DNA of 64,000 nucleotides from Corynebacterium fournieri (GTDB lineage Bacteria; Actinomycetota; Actinomycetes; Mycobacteriales; Mycobacteriaceae): NCBI RefSeq assembly GCF_030408775.1, contig NZ_CP047210.1, positions 1,178,001 to 1,242,000 of the forward strand, read 5' to 3'. Shown piece by piece: positions 38,813 to 48,526 of this stretch (position 1 is its first letter; each line of letters starts with the position of its first letter). The notes under the pieces were generated by a model. It saw only the letters and a program-made list of their open reading frames with translations, ran no database searches and was not told where the DNA came from. The position numbers and the translations under genes were made by a program.

Positions 38813-39565
38813 ATGCACACGCGCGCCGAAGTCTATTCCCCACTGCAAAACACCGCCGTCTGGCTGGCGGCGTGGCTCTACAACGTCGAATCTTCCGACG
38901 ACACCCTCGATGCGCTGACCGACCTTGGCGGCAGCCACAGCTTCAACGGCGAGTCTGTTGCACAGCTGCTTTACGACGTTCGTTCCGCCGCCGACCTCGA
39001 AACCCCGGGACCTGCGGTCCGGTTGGTTCTCTGGGGTCCGGGCCAAGCACCCCGTTTGCGTGCCGGCTCCCCGGCCATGGAGGCGCTGACCCAGGCCGGC
39101 GCCCTGGTGGTGCGCGGTGTGGGGCTCAACCACATCCTGGTGCCGTCCTACCTGGACTCCGGTGTGCAGTGGCGCTGGTTCGAGGACCCGGAGCCGCTGC
39201 CGGAACCGGAGTGGCTCTCGCCCGGCGAGGCCGACCAATTGCTCTCGCGGGCCACCGAACAGGCTGCGGTGCTCATCGAGGCAGCCGGCGGGACGCGCAA
39301 GGAATTGCCGGACCCGCGCTTGGTGGTGGGAACGCTCGCCGATTTCTACGACACCCCGGGCCTTCCCGCTGGCGTGACACCGCGCGCCGCGAAAGTCTTC
39401 GCGCGTGCGGACAGGGTCGCCGCGACGATCGAAACGGTCACCGACCGGCTCGACGACCACTCCTTCGACCCCCAGCTGTTTGCCTTGTGGCGCCACGTGC
39501 GGTCCGCGCGCATGGCCGGTGTGGCCGACGCGGCGGTGGACTTCCAGCGCGAGTGGGCACGCTAG
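38813..39565 (+). CDS. Conserved hypothetical protein
   Basis: 250 residues, soluble, no signal peptide or membrane helix. The sequence (AVWLAAWLYNVESSDDTLDAL, LLYDVRSAADLETPGP, LVVGTLADFYDTPGLPAG) matches no family I know. Leaderless start with TACACT 7 nt upstream. It ends in a 4-bp CTAG overlap with ferrochelatase, convergent. Confidence 0.72.
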   Translation: MHTRAEVYSPLQNTAVWLAAWLYNVESSDDTLDALTDLGGSHSFNGESVAQLLYDVRSAADLETPGPAVRLVLWGPGQAPRLRAGSPAMEALTQAGALVVRGVGLNHILVPSYLDSGVQWRWFEDPEPLPEPEWLSPGEADQLLSRATEQAAVLIEAAGGTRKELPDPRLVVGTLADFYDTPGLPAGVTPRAAKVFARADRVAATIETVTDRLDDHSFDPQLFALWRHVRSARMAGVADAAVDFQREWAR

Positions 39566-40602
39566 GCGCGCTGCGGCCGCTTCACCGGAGCGCAGCAGCC
39601 TTCCTTGCACGGTGCACCGTTGACGGTGCACCCCTGCACACTCACGCTAGACAAGGTTTTAGGCTTGACGTCTTGTGCAACGCTTTCGGCGATATCGACC
39701 ACCATCGCCGCGAACCGCTTGTCCAAGCCGACCGTCGGGGTGCGGTCCAGGCTCACCCCCATCTCCTCGCACGCCTGCTTCAGCTCGGTGTCTAGGTCCC
39801 ACACCACCTCCATATGGTCGGTGATAAACCCGAGCGGCACGCAGATGAGGTGTTCCATCCCCTCCTGCTGCAACTGTTCGGCGCGATCCACCACATCCGG
39901 CTCCAGCCACGGCGTGGCCGGGTTGCCGGAGCGCGACTGCCACACCACCTCGTAGTCGTGCACGCCAGCCTGCTGCGCGACCAGCTTTGCGGCCTCCGCA
40001 ACCTGCCGCGAATACAGGTTCGCATCTTCCGGCCCACCGGCAGCATTGTCTGCCGCGGTGGGCACGCTGTGCGCGGTAAACAGCACCTTCGATTGCTCTG
40101 GGGCCTGAGCCACCGCCTCGCTCAGCCCGTCGGCGACCAGCTCGACGAACGTGGGGTGGGCGTAGAACTGCCACAGCTTGGTAAAGGTGATCTCCGGGGT
40201 CACCTCGCGGATGCGCTGGATGTCCTCGTCGTACTGGCGGCACGCGGAGTACCCGCCCCAGGCGCTGGTGGCGAAGACGAGGACGTTCCTGTGGCCGTCG
40301 TCAAGCAGCTGCTTTGCCGTGTCCTCGGCGAAAGGGTGCCAGTTGCGGTTGCCGAAGTAGACGGGAAGTTCGATGCCGCGGGCAGCAAGCTCGGCCTCGA
40401 TGTTGGCGATGAGCTCGCGGTTTTGCCCGTTGATCGGGCTGACGCCGCCGAAGTGGAAGTAGTGCTCACCGACCTGCGCCAGCCGCTCGCGCGGGATGCC
40501 GCGGCCGCGGGTGACGTTCTCGAGAAAAGGAATAACCTCGTCCTCCCCTTCGGGGCCGCCGAAGGAGAGGACGAGGAGTGCGTCGTAGTCGTTGAGGGCC
40601 AT
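39562..40602 (-). CDS. hemH: Coproporphyrin ferrochelatase
   Basis: 346 residues. Family motifs: LLVLSFGGPEGEDEVIPFLEN at the N-terminus, VLFTAHSVPTAADNA with the catalytic His, and CVPLGFITDHMEVVWDLD with the catalytic Glu. The C-terminus carries GCTVNGAPCKEGCCAP, the cysteine set that binds a [2Fe-2S] cluster in actinobacterial enzymes. In this phylum the substrate is coproporphyrin III. TACGCT 8 nt before the ATG, with a GGAGG in between, gives a very short leader. Confidence 0.95.
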   Translation of the reverse strand: MALNDYDALLVLSFGGPEGEDEVIPFLENVTRGRGIPRERLAQVGEHYFHFGGVSPINGQNRELIANIEAELAARGIELPVYFGNRNWHPFAEDTAKQLLDDGHRNVLVFATSAWGGYSACRQYDEDIQRIREVTPEITFTKLWQFYAHPTFVELVADGLSEAVAQAPEQSKVLFTAHSVPTAADNAAGGPEDANLYSRQVAEAAKLVAQQAGVHDYEVVWQSRSGNPATPWLEPDVVDRAEQLQQEGMEHLICVPLGFITDHMEVVWDLDTELKQACEEMGVSLDRTPTVGLDKRFAAMVVDIAESVAQDVKPKTLSSVSVQGCTVNGAPCKEGCCAPVKRPQRA

Positions 40603-40621
40603 GCCCTCCGAGCGTAGTCCG

Positions 40622-42409
40622 TTACAGCAGGCGAACCGCGTTGGGCGCCATGCCGGACCAGCGCACCGGAGCGATGGTGACGTTCTGGCCGGACTGCGGA
40701 GCCTCGATCATGGTGCCGTCGCCGAGGTAGATGGCCACGTGCTGGTTGCCGCCCGGGCCCCAGAACAGCAGGTCGCCGCGCTGAGCCTCGCTGGCAGGAA
40801 TCTGGGTGCCGCGCTGGTACTGGTAGCCGGTGTAGTGCGGCAGCGCCACGCCGGCAGCGGCAAAGGCGTAGAGCACCAGACCGGAGCAGTCGAAACCGGA
40901 CACGGACCCGCCGTCGACGCCGGTGGTCGGGCCGTTCGCATCGCCGCCGCCCCAGACGTACGGAGTGCCGATGGCGGACTGCGCACGGGCGATGACAGTC
41001 TCGATCTGCGATGAATCAGACACAGAGGAGACAGTCTTGCGCGAGGCCGAGGACACTTCCTCCGCCGTCTTCACCTTGGGCAGCACAGTATCGACGGTAT
41101 CGGCGGTGTCGGACTCAGCGGTGTCAGAATTGTGCTCGACCGTGCCCAGCGCCCCAGTCAGCCCGTCCGCGAACGCGGTGACCAACTCGCCGGTGTCCGC
41201 GCTGGAGCTGCCGAAGGAACCGTGGTTCGACGCCACTCCGCCGACCAGAGCGATGCCGGCTGCGACCGCACCCACCTTCGCGATGGTGTCGTCGTTGATG
41301 TCAGGCACGCCACCTTGCGACGACAATGCGGCCAGGTCGCTTGCCGACGACGTCTGCGCAACAGTGCGCACCGCATCCACCACCGCATCTCGGCTCGGTT
41401 CAGGTGCGTCCGGGGCGTCGTTGGACACGCGCTGGCGCACCAGATCAACGACCTCTTCCGGCACCTCATATGTGGTGTCGCCCTTTGACACCGTCAGCGT
41501 CGCCGCGTACGGATCTGCCGCTGTCCCGCTTTCGGCTGGCGCCGCCGACTGGGCAGCGGTGTCGCCGCCGGCCTGCGTCACTGCCTCGGACACTTTTTCA
41601 GACTCAGACCCCGACTCGGACAGAGCCTGCGCGTTCTGCTGCCCGTCGCTCTCTGCAGTGGCTTGCGCTGCAGGCTTCTCGGACGACTGCCCGCTCGGGC
41701 GCTGCTGCTGCAGCTCCTTCTGGGCGCTGTCCAACTCGCTCTGGGCGGCGTCGCGCTCGGCAACGGAATCGTTGAGGGCAGCACGGTTCGCGTCGAGAAG
41801 CTCGCGCGCATTCGCCTCGGATGCCTTCGCCTCCTCCGCAGAGGCGTCTGCAAGCTCGCTGGCCTCGCGCAGGGTGGCCTCTTCATTCGCCGCCTCTGCG
41901 CGGGCCTGCTCCGCTTCCGCCAGCTTGGCCCGCTTCTCCTCAGATCGCTGACGCAAAAACAGCGAGCGATCAAGCACGTCGCGCTGCGAATCCTTGCCGC
42001 TGACGGCCACGAGGCCGTCACCGGGTTGCGCCCCGCGGTACTGGGAACGGCTGAGCTGGTCCAGCTCGGCACGCAGCTCATCGACGCGCTGCTGAGTCTC
42101 GTCCAAACGGCGCTTCGCCTCGTCCTTGCCCCGGCGAGCCTGTTCGGCCCTGACCTGGGCATCGTGCAGGTCCACCAAGGATTGGTTCACGGATTCCTGC
42201 AGGCCGCCAAGGTCGAGGTTCAGTGCGTCGACGTTGGCTTGCGCGCGGGAAACCGCAGTAACGAGCTCGCCGACTTCAGACGTCGAGCTCTGACCGGAGG
42301 CAGCAGGACTGACAAGACCCGCCACCAGGGAAACAGTTGCGGCGCACACGGTCGCACCGAACGCATTTCGCGCACGGTTCAGCCGGGCGCCCCTTTGTGG
42401 TTGTGCCAC
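40622..42409 (-). CDS. NlpC/P60 peptidoglycan endopeptidase, RipA-like
   Basis: 595 residues from GTG 42409, which has AGGAG 8 nt upstream. A signal peptide (RNAFGATVCAATVSLVAGL, cut near SPAASG) is followed by a long Ala/Glu-rich coiled coil (residues ~50-225), a low-complexity Ser/Ala/Glu linker, and a C-terminal NlpC/P60 domain (about 480-595). Catalytic Cys is in GFDCSGLVLYAF and His in NQHVAIYLG. Such enzymes cut the D-Glu/mDAP bond to separate daughter cells. The gene order acn, small membrane protein, ripA is as in M. tuberculosis. Confidence 0.9.
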   Translation of the reverse strand: MAQPQRGARLNRARNAFGATVCAATVSLVAGLVSPAASGQSSTSEVGELVTAVSRAQANVDALNLDLGGLQESVNQSLVDLHDAQVRAEQARRGKDEAKRRLDETQQRVDELRAELDQLSRSQYRGAQPGDGLVAVSGKDSQRDVLDRSLFLRQRSEEKRAKLAEAEQARAEAANEEATLREASELADASAEEAKASEANARELLDANRAALNDSVAERDAAQSELDSAQKELQQQRPSGQSSEKPAAQATAESDGQQNAQALSESGSESEKVSEAVTQAGGDTAAQSAAPAESGTAADPYAATLTVSKGDTTYEVPEEVVDLVRQRVSNDAPDAPEPSRDAVVDAVRTVAQTSSASDLAALSSQGGVPDINDDTIAKVGAVAAGIALVGGVASNHGSFGSSSADTGELVTAFADGLTGALGTVEHNSDTAESDTADTVDTVLPKVKTAEEVSSASRKTVSSVSDSSQIETVIARAQSAIGTPYVWGGGDANGPTTGVDGGSVSGFDCSGLVLYAFAAAGVALPHYTGYQYQRGTQIPASEAQRGDLLFWGPGGNQHVAIYLGDGTMIEAPQSGQNVTIAPVRWSGMAPNAVRLL

Positions 42410-42820
42410 GAAGGTGCTCCTCACACCGCCCCTCGCGCACACCTGGGCAGCACCCGGGCGATCAAGAAAACCCGGTGCCTTCAGATGCGCATGACACAGC
42501 CGTGACTAGCGGCTGCACGAGCGGTCTCAATGTTTGACTACTGACGCGGCAGCGCGAATCAAAAGCAACCACAGCTGTGCCCTGGCCCCTGGTACTTGGC
42601 GTGCTTCCCCACATGCCCGAACCTTCGATGGCGCTTGACTAGAGCGCCTGACGGTGCCATTGCGTTGCGTGTGGCAACTCTCGACCCGCGAGCCGATACG
42701 GGAACCATACGTCAAGGCAGCAAACTTGTATCCCTTTCGTTACATTCAACCACCCAAGTCAAGACTATTCACATGATTCACATCTTCCTCACCTGCGAAT
42801 ATGAATGCGAATTGACGGTT

Positions 42821-42836
42821 TGTGATTCCTGTCACA
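42821..42836. promoter_or_regulatory. GlxR (CRP-type) binding site
   Basis: TGTGATTCCTGTCACA has perfect TGTGA-N6-TCACA symmetry, matching the corynebacterial GlxR consensus. GlxR is the cAMP-responsive global regulator. It lies between the DUF6676-like gene and the RipA-like gene. Confidence 0.72.
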
Positions 42837-42851
42837 TCAGAAAGTTCAGGT

Positions 42852-42927
42852 GCGCACGATCTGACAATTTGCAGATTTTGGGCGATCGCGAACTGGGGTT
42901 TTGTCACCCGCGTGTCAGATCGTGCGC
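42852..42927. repeat. Perfect 15-bp inverted repeat, 46-bp spacer
   Basis: GCGCACGATCTGACA (42852-42866) and TGTCAGATCGTGCGC (42913-42927) are exact reverse complements. The spacer holds no gene. It begins 15 bp from the GlxR-like site. Confidence 0.85.
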
Positions 42928-42963
42928 GCGCGAGGTGGGCGCAACGTCAAGGCTGCCGGCTTG

Positions 42964-43434
42964 TCAGCGGCGGGCGGCCCGTGCGGCCGCGACTGCTACG
43001 GCGGCTAGCACTGCTACAACAACGGCGACGATGAGGCCCCACGGGATTGAAACGGATGCGGCCGCATCGACGAAGGCCTGCACCCCCGCCGGATAGTCCG
43101 GCTCGGCCGCCATTGCCCGTTCTCCGCGCTCCACCTGGGCGCGCGTCAGGGAATCACTCACGCCGACGGCGACGTTGGGAGTCCGCACCAGCACCGTGTC
43201 CAGGTCGGCGCCGTCGGCGACGTCCTGCGCCAAATCGCGCAGATCCGCAATCACCGGCGGGGTCTGTTCGAGCACGACCACTCCCACAGGGTCAATGTCC
43301 GCCGTGTCGGCTCCCTCGAGAGCGCTTGTGAGAGCGGCGCCGAGCTCGGGGTTGACGGGGTTGTCTGTGCCAAAGGCGACCGGGGAGGATGAGAGTTGGT
43401 CGACGAGGTCTTCGAGCTTCGCTTCCGGTCCCAT
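42964..43434 (-). CDS. Rv1476-like (DUF6676-type) membrane protein
   Basis: 156 residues from ATG 43434, with AAGGAG and 8 nt before it. A soluble N-terminal region (residues ~1-115; ADIDPVGVVVLEQTPPVIAD, TVLVRTPNVAVGVSDSLTR) precedes one C-terminal transmembrane helix (IPWGLIVAVVVAVLAAVAVA) and a basic tail. In M. tuberculosis the homologue Rv1476 lies between aconitase and ripA, as here. Function unknown, possibly linked to the endopeptidase. Confidence 0.82.
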   Translation of the reverse strand: MGPEAKLEDLVDQLSSSPVAFGTDNPVNPELGAALTSALEGADTADIDPVGVVVLEQTPPVIADLRDLAQDVADGADLDTVLVRTPNVAVGVSDSLTRAQVERGERAMAAEPDYPAGVQAFVDAAASVSIPWGLIVAVVVAVLAAVAVAAARAARR

Positions 43435-43520
43435 TGACCTCTCCTTTACAACTCCTGCGGCGGTCGGGTTGAAGTGTAGTGGTGGGGGCCGAAGGTGCGT
43501 CGATAGGCGCAATGCGAAAA

Positions 43521-43543
43521 CATAACGCGCGTACTGTTATTAT
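43521..43543 (+). promoter_or_regulatory. AcnR operator and acn -10 element
   Basis: CATAACGCGCGTACTG (43521-43536) matches the AcnR motif known from C. glutamicum (CAGNAC-N4-GTACTG form) with one mismatch. TATTAT (43538-43543), a perfect TANNNT, follows directly, so repressor binding would cover the promoter. About 90 nt of leader follow before acn. Confidence 0.72.
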
Positions 43544-43634
43544 GTGCGCGGAACTATGGAATGTCGCCTAAAATGGTGGTTTGACCATAGGGTCGCTAAC
43601 CCCTGATTTGATACGACGAGAATTGGAGCTCACC

Positions 43635-46412
43635 GTGGCAGAAAGCAAGAACTCGTTCGGTGCCAAGAAGACGCTCGAGGTCGGCGGAAAGTCTTACGAC
43701 TACTTCGCGCTCGACGCAGTCGAAGGCATGGAGAAACTCCCCTACTCCCTGAAGGTTTTGGGCGAGAACCTCCTGCGCACCGAAGATGGCAAGAACGTCA
43801 CCGAGGACCACATCAAGGCAATCGCGAACTGGGACCCGTCGGCAGAGCCGAGCGTGGAGATCCAGTTCACCCCGGCCCGCGTCCTCATGCAGGACTTCAC
43901 CGGTGTGCCGTGTGTGGTGGACCTTGCAACCATGCGTGAGGCCGTGAGCACCCTCGGCGGCAACCCGGACCAGGTCAACCCGCTGAACCCGGCCGAGATG
44001 GTCATCGACCACTCCGTGATCATCGAGGCGTTCGGCTCCGACAACGCCATCGACAAGAACGTCGAGATCGAGTACCAGCGCAACGAGGAGCGCTACCAGT
44101 TCCTGCGCTGGGGTGCAGAGAACTTCTCCAACTTCCGCGTTGTCCCGCCGGGAACCGGCATCGTCCACCAGGTCAACATCGAGTACCTCTCCCGCGTCGT
44201 CTTCGACAACGAGGGCCTGGCGTACCCGGACACCTGCATCGGCACCGACTCCCACACCACCATGGAAAACGGCCTGGGCATCCTGGGCTGGGGCGTCGGC
44301 GGCATCGAGGCTGAGGCTGCCATGCTCGGCCAGCCGGTTTCCATGCTCATCCCGCGCGTCGTGGGCTTCAAGCTCACCGGCGAGATCCCGACCGGCGTGA
44401 CCGCAACCGACGTCGTGCTCACCATCACCGAGATGCTGCGCGAGCACGGCGTGGTGCAGAAGTTCGTCGAGTTCTACGGCAACGGTGTCAAGGAGATCCC
44501 GCTGGCGAACCGCGCCACCATCGGCAACATGTCGCCGGAGTTCGGCTCCACCTGCGCGATCTTCCCGATCGACGAGGAGACCATCAACTACCTGCACCTG
44601 ACCGGTCGCTCCCAGGAGGACATCGACCGCGTCGAGGCATACGCCAAGGCACAGGGCATGTGGCTCGAGCAGGACGCCCAGGAGGCCGAGTACTCCGAGT
44701 ACCTCGAGCTGGACCTGTCCACCGTGAAGCCGTCCATCGCCGGCCCGAAGCGCCCGCAGGACCGCATCCTGCTGTCCGAGTCCAAGGACACCTTCCGCAA
44801 GCAGCTGCCGGACTACAACACCGCAGGCGAGGGCACCTCCGAGCCGGTCCGCGCCGAGAAGGTCGACGCTGTCTCCTACAACGAGTCCTGGCCGGCCAAC
44901 GGCGAGTCCGCTGCCGAGGGTGCTGAGGGCCGCGCGTCCAAGCCGGTCATCGTCGAGTCCCCGCAGGGCGGCGAGTACACCCTGGATCACGGCTTCGTCG
45001 CCATCGCCGCTGTGACCTCCTGCACCAATACCTCCAACCCGTCCGTCATGGTCGGCGCTGCCCTGCTGGCCCGCAAGGCCGCAGAGAAGGGCCTGAAGGC
45101 CAAGCCGTGGGTCAAGACCATCATGGCTCCGGGCTCCCAGGTTGTGGACGGCTACTACGAGCGCGCTGACCTGTGGAAGGACCTGGAGGCCGTCGGCTTC
45201 TACCTCTCCGGCTTCGGCTGCGCATCCTGCATCGGCAACTCCGGCCCGCTGCCGGCCGAGGTGTCCGAGGCCGTCAACGACCACGACCTCACCGCCACCG
45301 CAGTCCTGTCCGGCAACCGCAACTTCGAGGGCCGCATCTCCCCGGACGTGAAGATGAACTACCTCGCGTCCCCGCTGCTGGTCATCGCGTACGCCATCGC
45401 CGGCACCATGGACTTCGACTTCGAGACCCAGCCGCTGGGCCAGGACTCCGAGGGCAACGATGTCTTCCTCAAGGACGTCTGGCCGTCCACCGAGGAGATC
45501 GAGGAGACCATCGCAGGCACCATCTCCCGCGAGATGTACGAGAAAGACTACGCCGACGTCTTCAAGGGCGACGAGCAGTGGCAGGGTCTGGATATCCCGA
45601 CCGGCAAGACCTTCGACTGGAACGAGGACTCCACCTACATCCGCAAGGCGCCGTACTTCGACGGCATGCCGGAGGAGCCGGAGGCAGTCACGGACATCGA
45701 CGGTGCTCGCGTGCTGGCCAAGCTGGGCGATTCGGTGACCACCGACCACATCTCCCCTGCTTCCTCCATCAAGCCGGGCACCCCGGCCGCGAACTACCTG
45801 GACGCCAACGGCGTTGAGCGCAAGGATTACAACTCCTTCGGCTCCCGCCGTGGCAACCACGAGGTCATGGTCCGCGGTACCTTCGCCAACATCCGCCTGC
45901 GCAACCAGCTGGTGGACGAGCAGGGCGGCTTCACCCGCGACTTCACCCAGGAGGGTGCACCGCAGGCCTACATCTACGACGCCGCGATGAACTACGCCGA
46001 GAAGGACATCCCGCTGGTGGTCATCGCTGGCAAGGAGTACGGCACCGGTTCCTCCCGCGACTGGGCTGCGAAGGGCACCAACCTGCTGGGCGTCAAGGCT
46101 GTCATCGCCGAGTCCTTCGAGCGCATCCACCGCTCCAACCTCATCGGCATGGGCGTGCTGCCGCTGCAGTTCCCGGAGGGCCAGTCCCACGAGTCCCTCG
46201 GCCTGGACGGCACGGAGACATTCTCCATCACCGGCATCACGGACTTCAACGACGGCGAGATCCCGTCCACGGTCCACGTGAAGGCCGAGAGGGACGGCGC
46301 CGACGCTGTCGAGTTCGACGCGGTCGTGCGCGTGGATACGCCTGGTGAGGCAGAGTACTTCCGTCACGGCGGCATCCTGCAGTTCGTGCTGCGTCAGATG
46401 GTCAAGAGCTAG
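43635..46412 (+). CDS. acn: Aconitate hydratase
   Basis: 925 residues from GTG 43635 (GGAG 6 nt upstream); TTG 43623 would give MELTVAESK, as annotated in some relatives. Cluster ligands are in [14 protein letters not shown] and [13 protein letters not shown]. Substrate-binding motifs are [19 protein letters not shown] and [15 protein letters not shown]. It interconverts citrate and isocitrate via a [4Fe-4S] cluster. A corynebacterial insert (about residues 370-450) is present. Codons are highly biased, typical of strong expression. The repressor gene acnR follows. Confidence 0.97.
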   Translation: MAESKNSFGAKKTLEVGGKSYDYFALDAVEGMEKLPYSLKVLGENLLRTEDGKNVTEDHIKAIANWDPSAEPSVEIQFTPARVLMQDFTGVPCVVDLATMREAVSTLGGNPDQVNPLNPAEMVIDHSVIIEAFGSDNAIDKNVEIEYQRNEERYQFLRWGAENFSNFRVVPPGTGIVHQVNIEYLSRVVFDNEGLAYPDTCIGTDSHTTMENGLGILGWGVGGIEAEAAMLGQPVSMLIPRVVGFKLTGEIPTGVTATDVVLTITEMLREHGVVQKFVEFYGNGVKEIPLANRATIGNMSPEFGSTCAIFPIDEETINYLHLTGRSQEDIDRVEAYAKAQGMWLEQDAQEAEYSEYLELDLSTVKPSIAGPKRPQDRILLSESKDTFRKQLPDYNTAGEGTSEPVRAEKVDAVSYNESWPANGESAAEGAEGRASKPVIVESPQGGEYTLDHGFVAIAAVTSCTNTSNPSVMVGAALLARKAAEKGLKAKPWVKTIMAPGSQVVDGYYERADLWKDLEAVGFYLSGFGCASCIGNSGPLPAEVSEAVNDHDLTATAVLSGNRNFEGRISPDVKMNYLASPLLVIAYAIAGTMDFDFETQPLGQDSEGNDVFLKDVWPSTEEIEETIAGTISREMYEKDYADVFKGDEQWQGLDIPTGKTFDWNEDSTYIRKAPYFDGMPEEPEAVTDIDGARVLAKLGDSVTTDHISPASSIKPGTPAANYLDANGVERKDYNSFGSRRGNHEVMVRGTFANIRLRNQLVDEQGGFTRDFTQEGAPQAYIYDAAMNYAEKDIPLVVIAGKEYGTGSSRDWAAKGTNLLGVKAVIAESFERIHRSNLIGMGVLPLQFPEGQSHESLGLDGTETFSITGITDFNDGEIPSTVHVKAERDGADAVEFDAVVRVDTPGEAEYFRHGGILQFVLRQMVKS

Positions 46413-46434
46413 CTTCTAGCCCGACACCATCGCC

Positions 46435-46484
46435 GGAAGGGGCCACCGCGATTTCCGCGTGGCCCCTTCCCCTTTCCCTTTTTT
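46435..46484 (+). terminator. Terminator between acn and acnR
   Basis: GGAAGGGGCCAC (46435-46446) pairs with GTGGCCCCTTCC (46459-46470); a pyrimidine-rich stretch ending in T6 (46479-46484) follows. It may allow partial read-through into acnR. Confidence 0.85.
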
Positions 46485-46520
46485 CTGAGTTTTGCGACGG
46501 AGCCCGAAGGAGCCCCCCTC

Positions 46521-47072
46521 ATGCCGATTGTCAGCGACGAAGAGCTACAGCGCCGCCGTGGCGAGATTATCGACGCCGCCCGCGCCTGCTTCGCGCATTA
46601 CGGCTACGAGGGGGCGACTGTTGCGCGGCTCGAGGAGGCGACCGGCAAGACCCGCGGGGCGATCTTCCACCACTTCGGAGACAAGGAAACGCTGTTTTTG
46701 GCCATCGCGGAGGCGGATGCGCAGCGCCAGGCGCAGGTGGTCAGCGAGCGCGGCCTGGTCGAGGTGATGCGCGGGATGCTGACAGACCGCGAGTCCAACG
46801 ACTGGTTCACCACGCGCGCTGAAATCCTGCGCAAGCTGCGCACCGACCCCGCCTTCGAGGCGCGCTGGCGCGAGCACCAGGAGGTGCTCGACCGCGCTGT
46901 GCGCGAGCGCTTGGAGTCCAACAAGCAGATGCGTGACGACGTCCCCGTGCCCGTGGTCCAGACTTACCTGGAGACGGTGCTGGAAGGCTTCATCACCAAA
47001 CTCGCCTCGGGCGAGCCGGTGGAGCGGCTCGAGGAAATGCTCGACGTTGTAGAGCAGTCTGTTCGCGGTTAA
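46521..47072 (+). CDS. acnR: TetR-family repressor of aconitase
   Basis: 183 residues: a TetR HTH (residues ~10-55; ACFAHYGYEGATVARLEEATG and TRGAIFHHFGDKETLF) and a C-terminal ligand domain. In C. glutamicum AcnR represses acn and senses citrate with magnesium. The position directly after acn and the matching operator at 43521-43536 make the assignment firm. Confidence 0.93.
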   Translation: MPIVSDEELQRRRGEIIDAARACFAHYGYEGATVARLEEATGKTRGAIFHHFGDKETLFLAIAEADAQRQAQVVSERGLVEVMRGMLTDRESNDWFTTRAEILRKLRTDPAFEARWREHQEVLDRAVRERLESNKQMRDDVPVPVVQTYLETVLEGFITKLASGEPVERLEEMLDVVEQSVRG

Positions 47073-47109
47073 TTCTAGAAAATAGACTAAGCGGTATAGA
47101 ATGGCCGCT

Positions 47110-47832
47110 ATGTCTCAATTGCTCTTCCTTTCCCTGCGCAACGGCGAAATTGGGCCAGATGTCGCCCACGCCGAGTACCACGATGCCCTCCGCGCGACCG
47201 GGTTGGATGAAGTGGACATGGAGCTGCGAGTCATCGACTCCCCCGACGCCGAAATCGGCCCCCTCGACCCCGTCAGCGGCATCATCGTCGGCGGCTGCTC
47301 CCTCAACGTGACCAACCCCGAGCGCTCCGCCTGGCATTTGCGTATCGACGACATCCTGTCCACCGCAATCGAGTCGGGCACGCCCGTCTTCTTCGTCTGC
47401 TTCGGCATCTCCTGGTTGGTCGATCACCTGGGCGGCGAAGTAGGCCGCACCCACCCGGAGCCGTCCGGTCCGACCACCGTGAATGTGGTGGCAGAAGACG
47501 CGCTCGCCGGTTCAAGCGGCACGTTTACCGCGTTGACCGGCCACACCGAAAACCCGGTTTCCGTGCCGGATTCCCTTACCGTGGTCGCCACCGGCCCGGA
47601 CGGTCTCGTGCAGATGGTGCGCTACACCGACCGGGTGTGGGCGTCCCAGTTCCACGCCGAAATGGACGCCGACGCAATGCGCACACGCATGGATTTCTTC
47701 CACGACTACGGCTACTTCCCAGCCGAAGAGTACGCCCGCATCGTCGCCGACCTGCCCAACCACGACGTAAGCCGGGCGAACGCGCTGCTGCGCACCTTCG
47801 CCCGGCTCTGCCGCGAGGGCCAGTTCGACTAG
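47110..47832 (+). CDS. Class I glutamine amidotransferase
   Basis: 240 residues with the triad region: nucleophile in PVFFVCFGISWLV (Cys about residue 97) and WASQFHAEMDADA (His and Glu). It is a stand-alone GMP-synthase-like amidotransferase; the acceptor substrate is unknown. TAGAAT (47097-47102) lies 7 nt before ATG 47110, favouring it over the ATG at 47101. It ends in a 4-bp overlap with the convergent next gene. Confidence 0.88.
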   Translation: MSQLLFLSLRNGEIGPDVAHAEYHDALRATGLDEVDMELRVIDSPDAEIGPLDPVSGIIVGGCSLNVTNPERSAWHLRIDDILSTAIESGTPVFFVCFGISWLVDHLGGEVGRTHPEPSGPTTVNVVAEDALAGSSGTFTALTGHTENPVSVPDSLTVVATGPDGLVQMVRYTDRVWASQFHAEMDADAMRTRMDFFHDYGYFPAEEYARIVADLPNHDVSRANALLRTFARLCREGQFD

Positions 47833-48485
47833 ATTTCGGAGACCTTGCCGCTACCGCCCTCGAAATCGAGCGGGTTGCGGCTAAACGGCTCGCCGCGGCC
47901 GACCGATTCGACGATGACGTCGGCCACGAGCTCGCGCGGGGTCTCGGAGGCGGGGTCCCTTTGGTCGCCGAGAAGCGTGATGCCTTGCGACGGATCATCG
48001 GTCAGACGCGTCGGCCCCAGGATCTGGTACGGCAGGTCGGACGCGAGGAGGCGCTGATCAACGGCCTTTTTCGACTCCACGTAGGCGTACCAGGAGCCGC
48101 CGTCGTCCTCGGTGCTGGCCTCGGCGGCGCCGGCGTAAGAGACCATGACGGTAAACGGGGCGAACTCGCCGAGCTCCTCGAGCGCATCGATCATGCCCAT
48201 CGCGGCGTCGCGGTCGACCGCGTATGTGCGCTCCGCGGAGCCGCCGCCGGCGCCCGCCGACCAGACGACCACGTCGAAGGGGGTGAGCAGGCGTGCCCAG
48301 CCCTCCTCGTCGAGCGTGGTGAGGTCGCGGACAACGGCGGTGGCACCGTCTTCGACCAGCTGCTTAGCGTGGTCGGGATTGCGCACGAGTGCGGTGACCT
48401 TGTGGCCCGCCTCGACGAGCTTCGGAACGGCGTGGCGCGAGACGTTTCCGCCGGCGCCCAAAAGAAGTACGTGCTGAGTTTTCAT
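47829..48485 (-). CDS. NAD(P)-binding atypical SDR protein
   Basis: 218 residues starting MKTQHVLLLGAGGNVSRHAV with the glycine-rich nucleotide motif, then VVVWSAGAGGGS and a YxxxK-like element (YAYVESKKAVDQ). Similar to NmrA/YwnB-type SDR proteins. TACGGT lies 7 nt before the ATG, leaderless. Substrate unknown. Confidence 0.87.
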   Translation of the reverse strand: MKTQHVLLLGAGGNVSRHAVPKLVEAGHKVTALVRNPDHAKQLVEDGATAVVRDLTTLDEEGWARLLTPFDVVVWSAGAGGGSAERTYAVDRDAAMGMIDALEELGEFAPFTVMVSYAGAAEASTEDDGGSWYAYVESKKAVDQRLLASDLPYQILGPTRLTDDPSQGITLLGDQRDPASETPRELVADVIVESVGRGEPFSRNPLDFEGGSGKVSEI

Positions 48486-48526
48486 AACACCAACCGTAGC
48501 GCTACTTCCGTGTCTATACTTTGCGC

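Larger units (their letters stand above)
42410..42963. other. 554-bp non-coding regulatory region upstream of the RipA-like gene
   Basis: No credible gene on either strand: the short frames here lack ribosome binding sites and family signal. It contains a GlxR-like site, a long perfect inverted repeat, a small hairpin GGCGCT/AGCGCC at 42630-42648, and AT-rich stretches (42720-42900) suited to promoters. The ~400 nt between the GlxR-like site and the GTG imply a long leader or a more proximal promoter. Confidence 0.6.

Noticed and set aside
42443-42760. Possible ydaO-type (c-di-AMP) riboswitch upstream of the RipA-like gene
   Set aside because: Such switches precede many actinobacterial hydrolase genes, but the conserved GGGGTGAA and CCGTCAGCTAACC elements are not found on the minus strand here.
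43596-46367. 923-codon antisense frame across acn
   Set aside because: Aconitase on the plus strand explains the whole interval; the antisense frame follows from the strong codon bias of acn.
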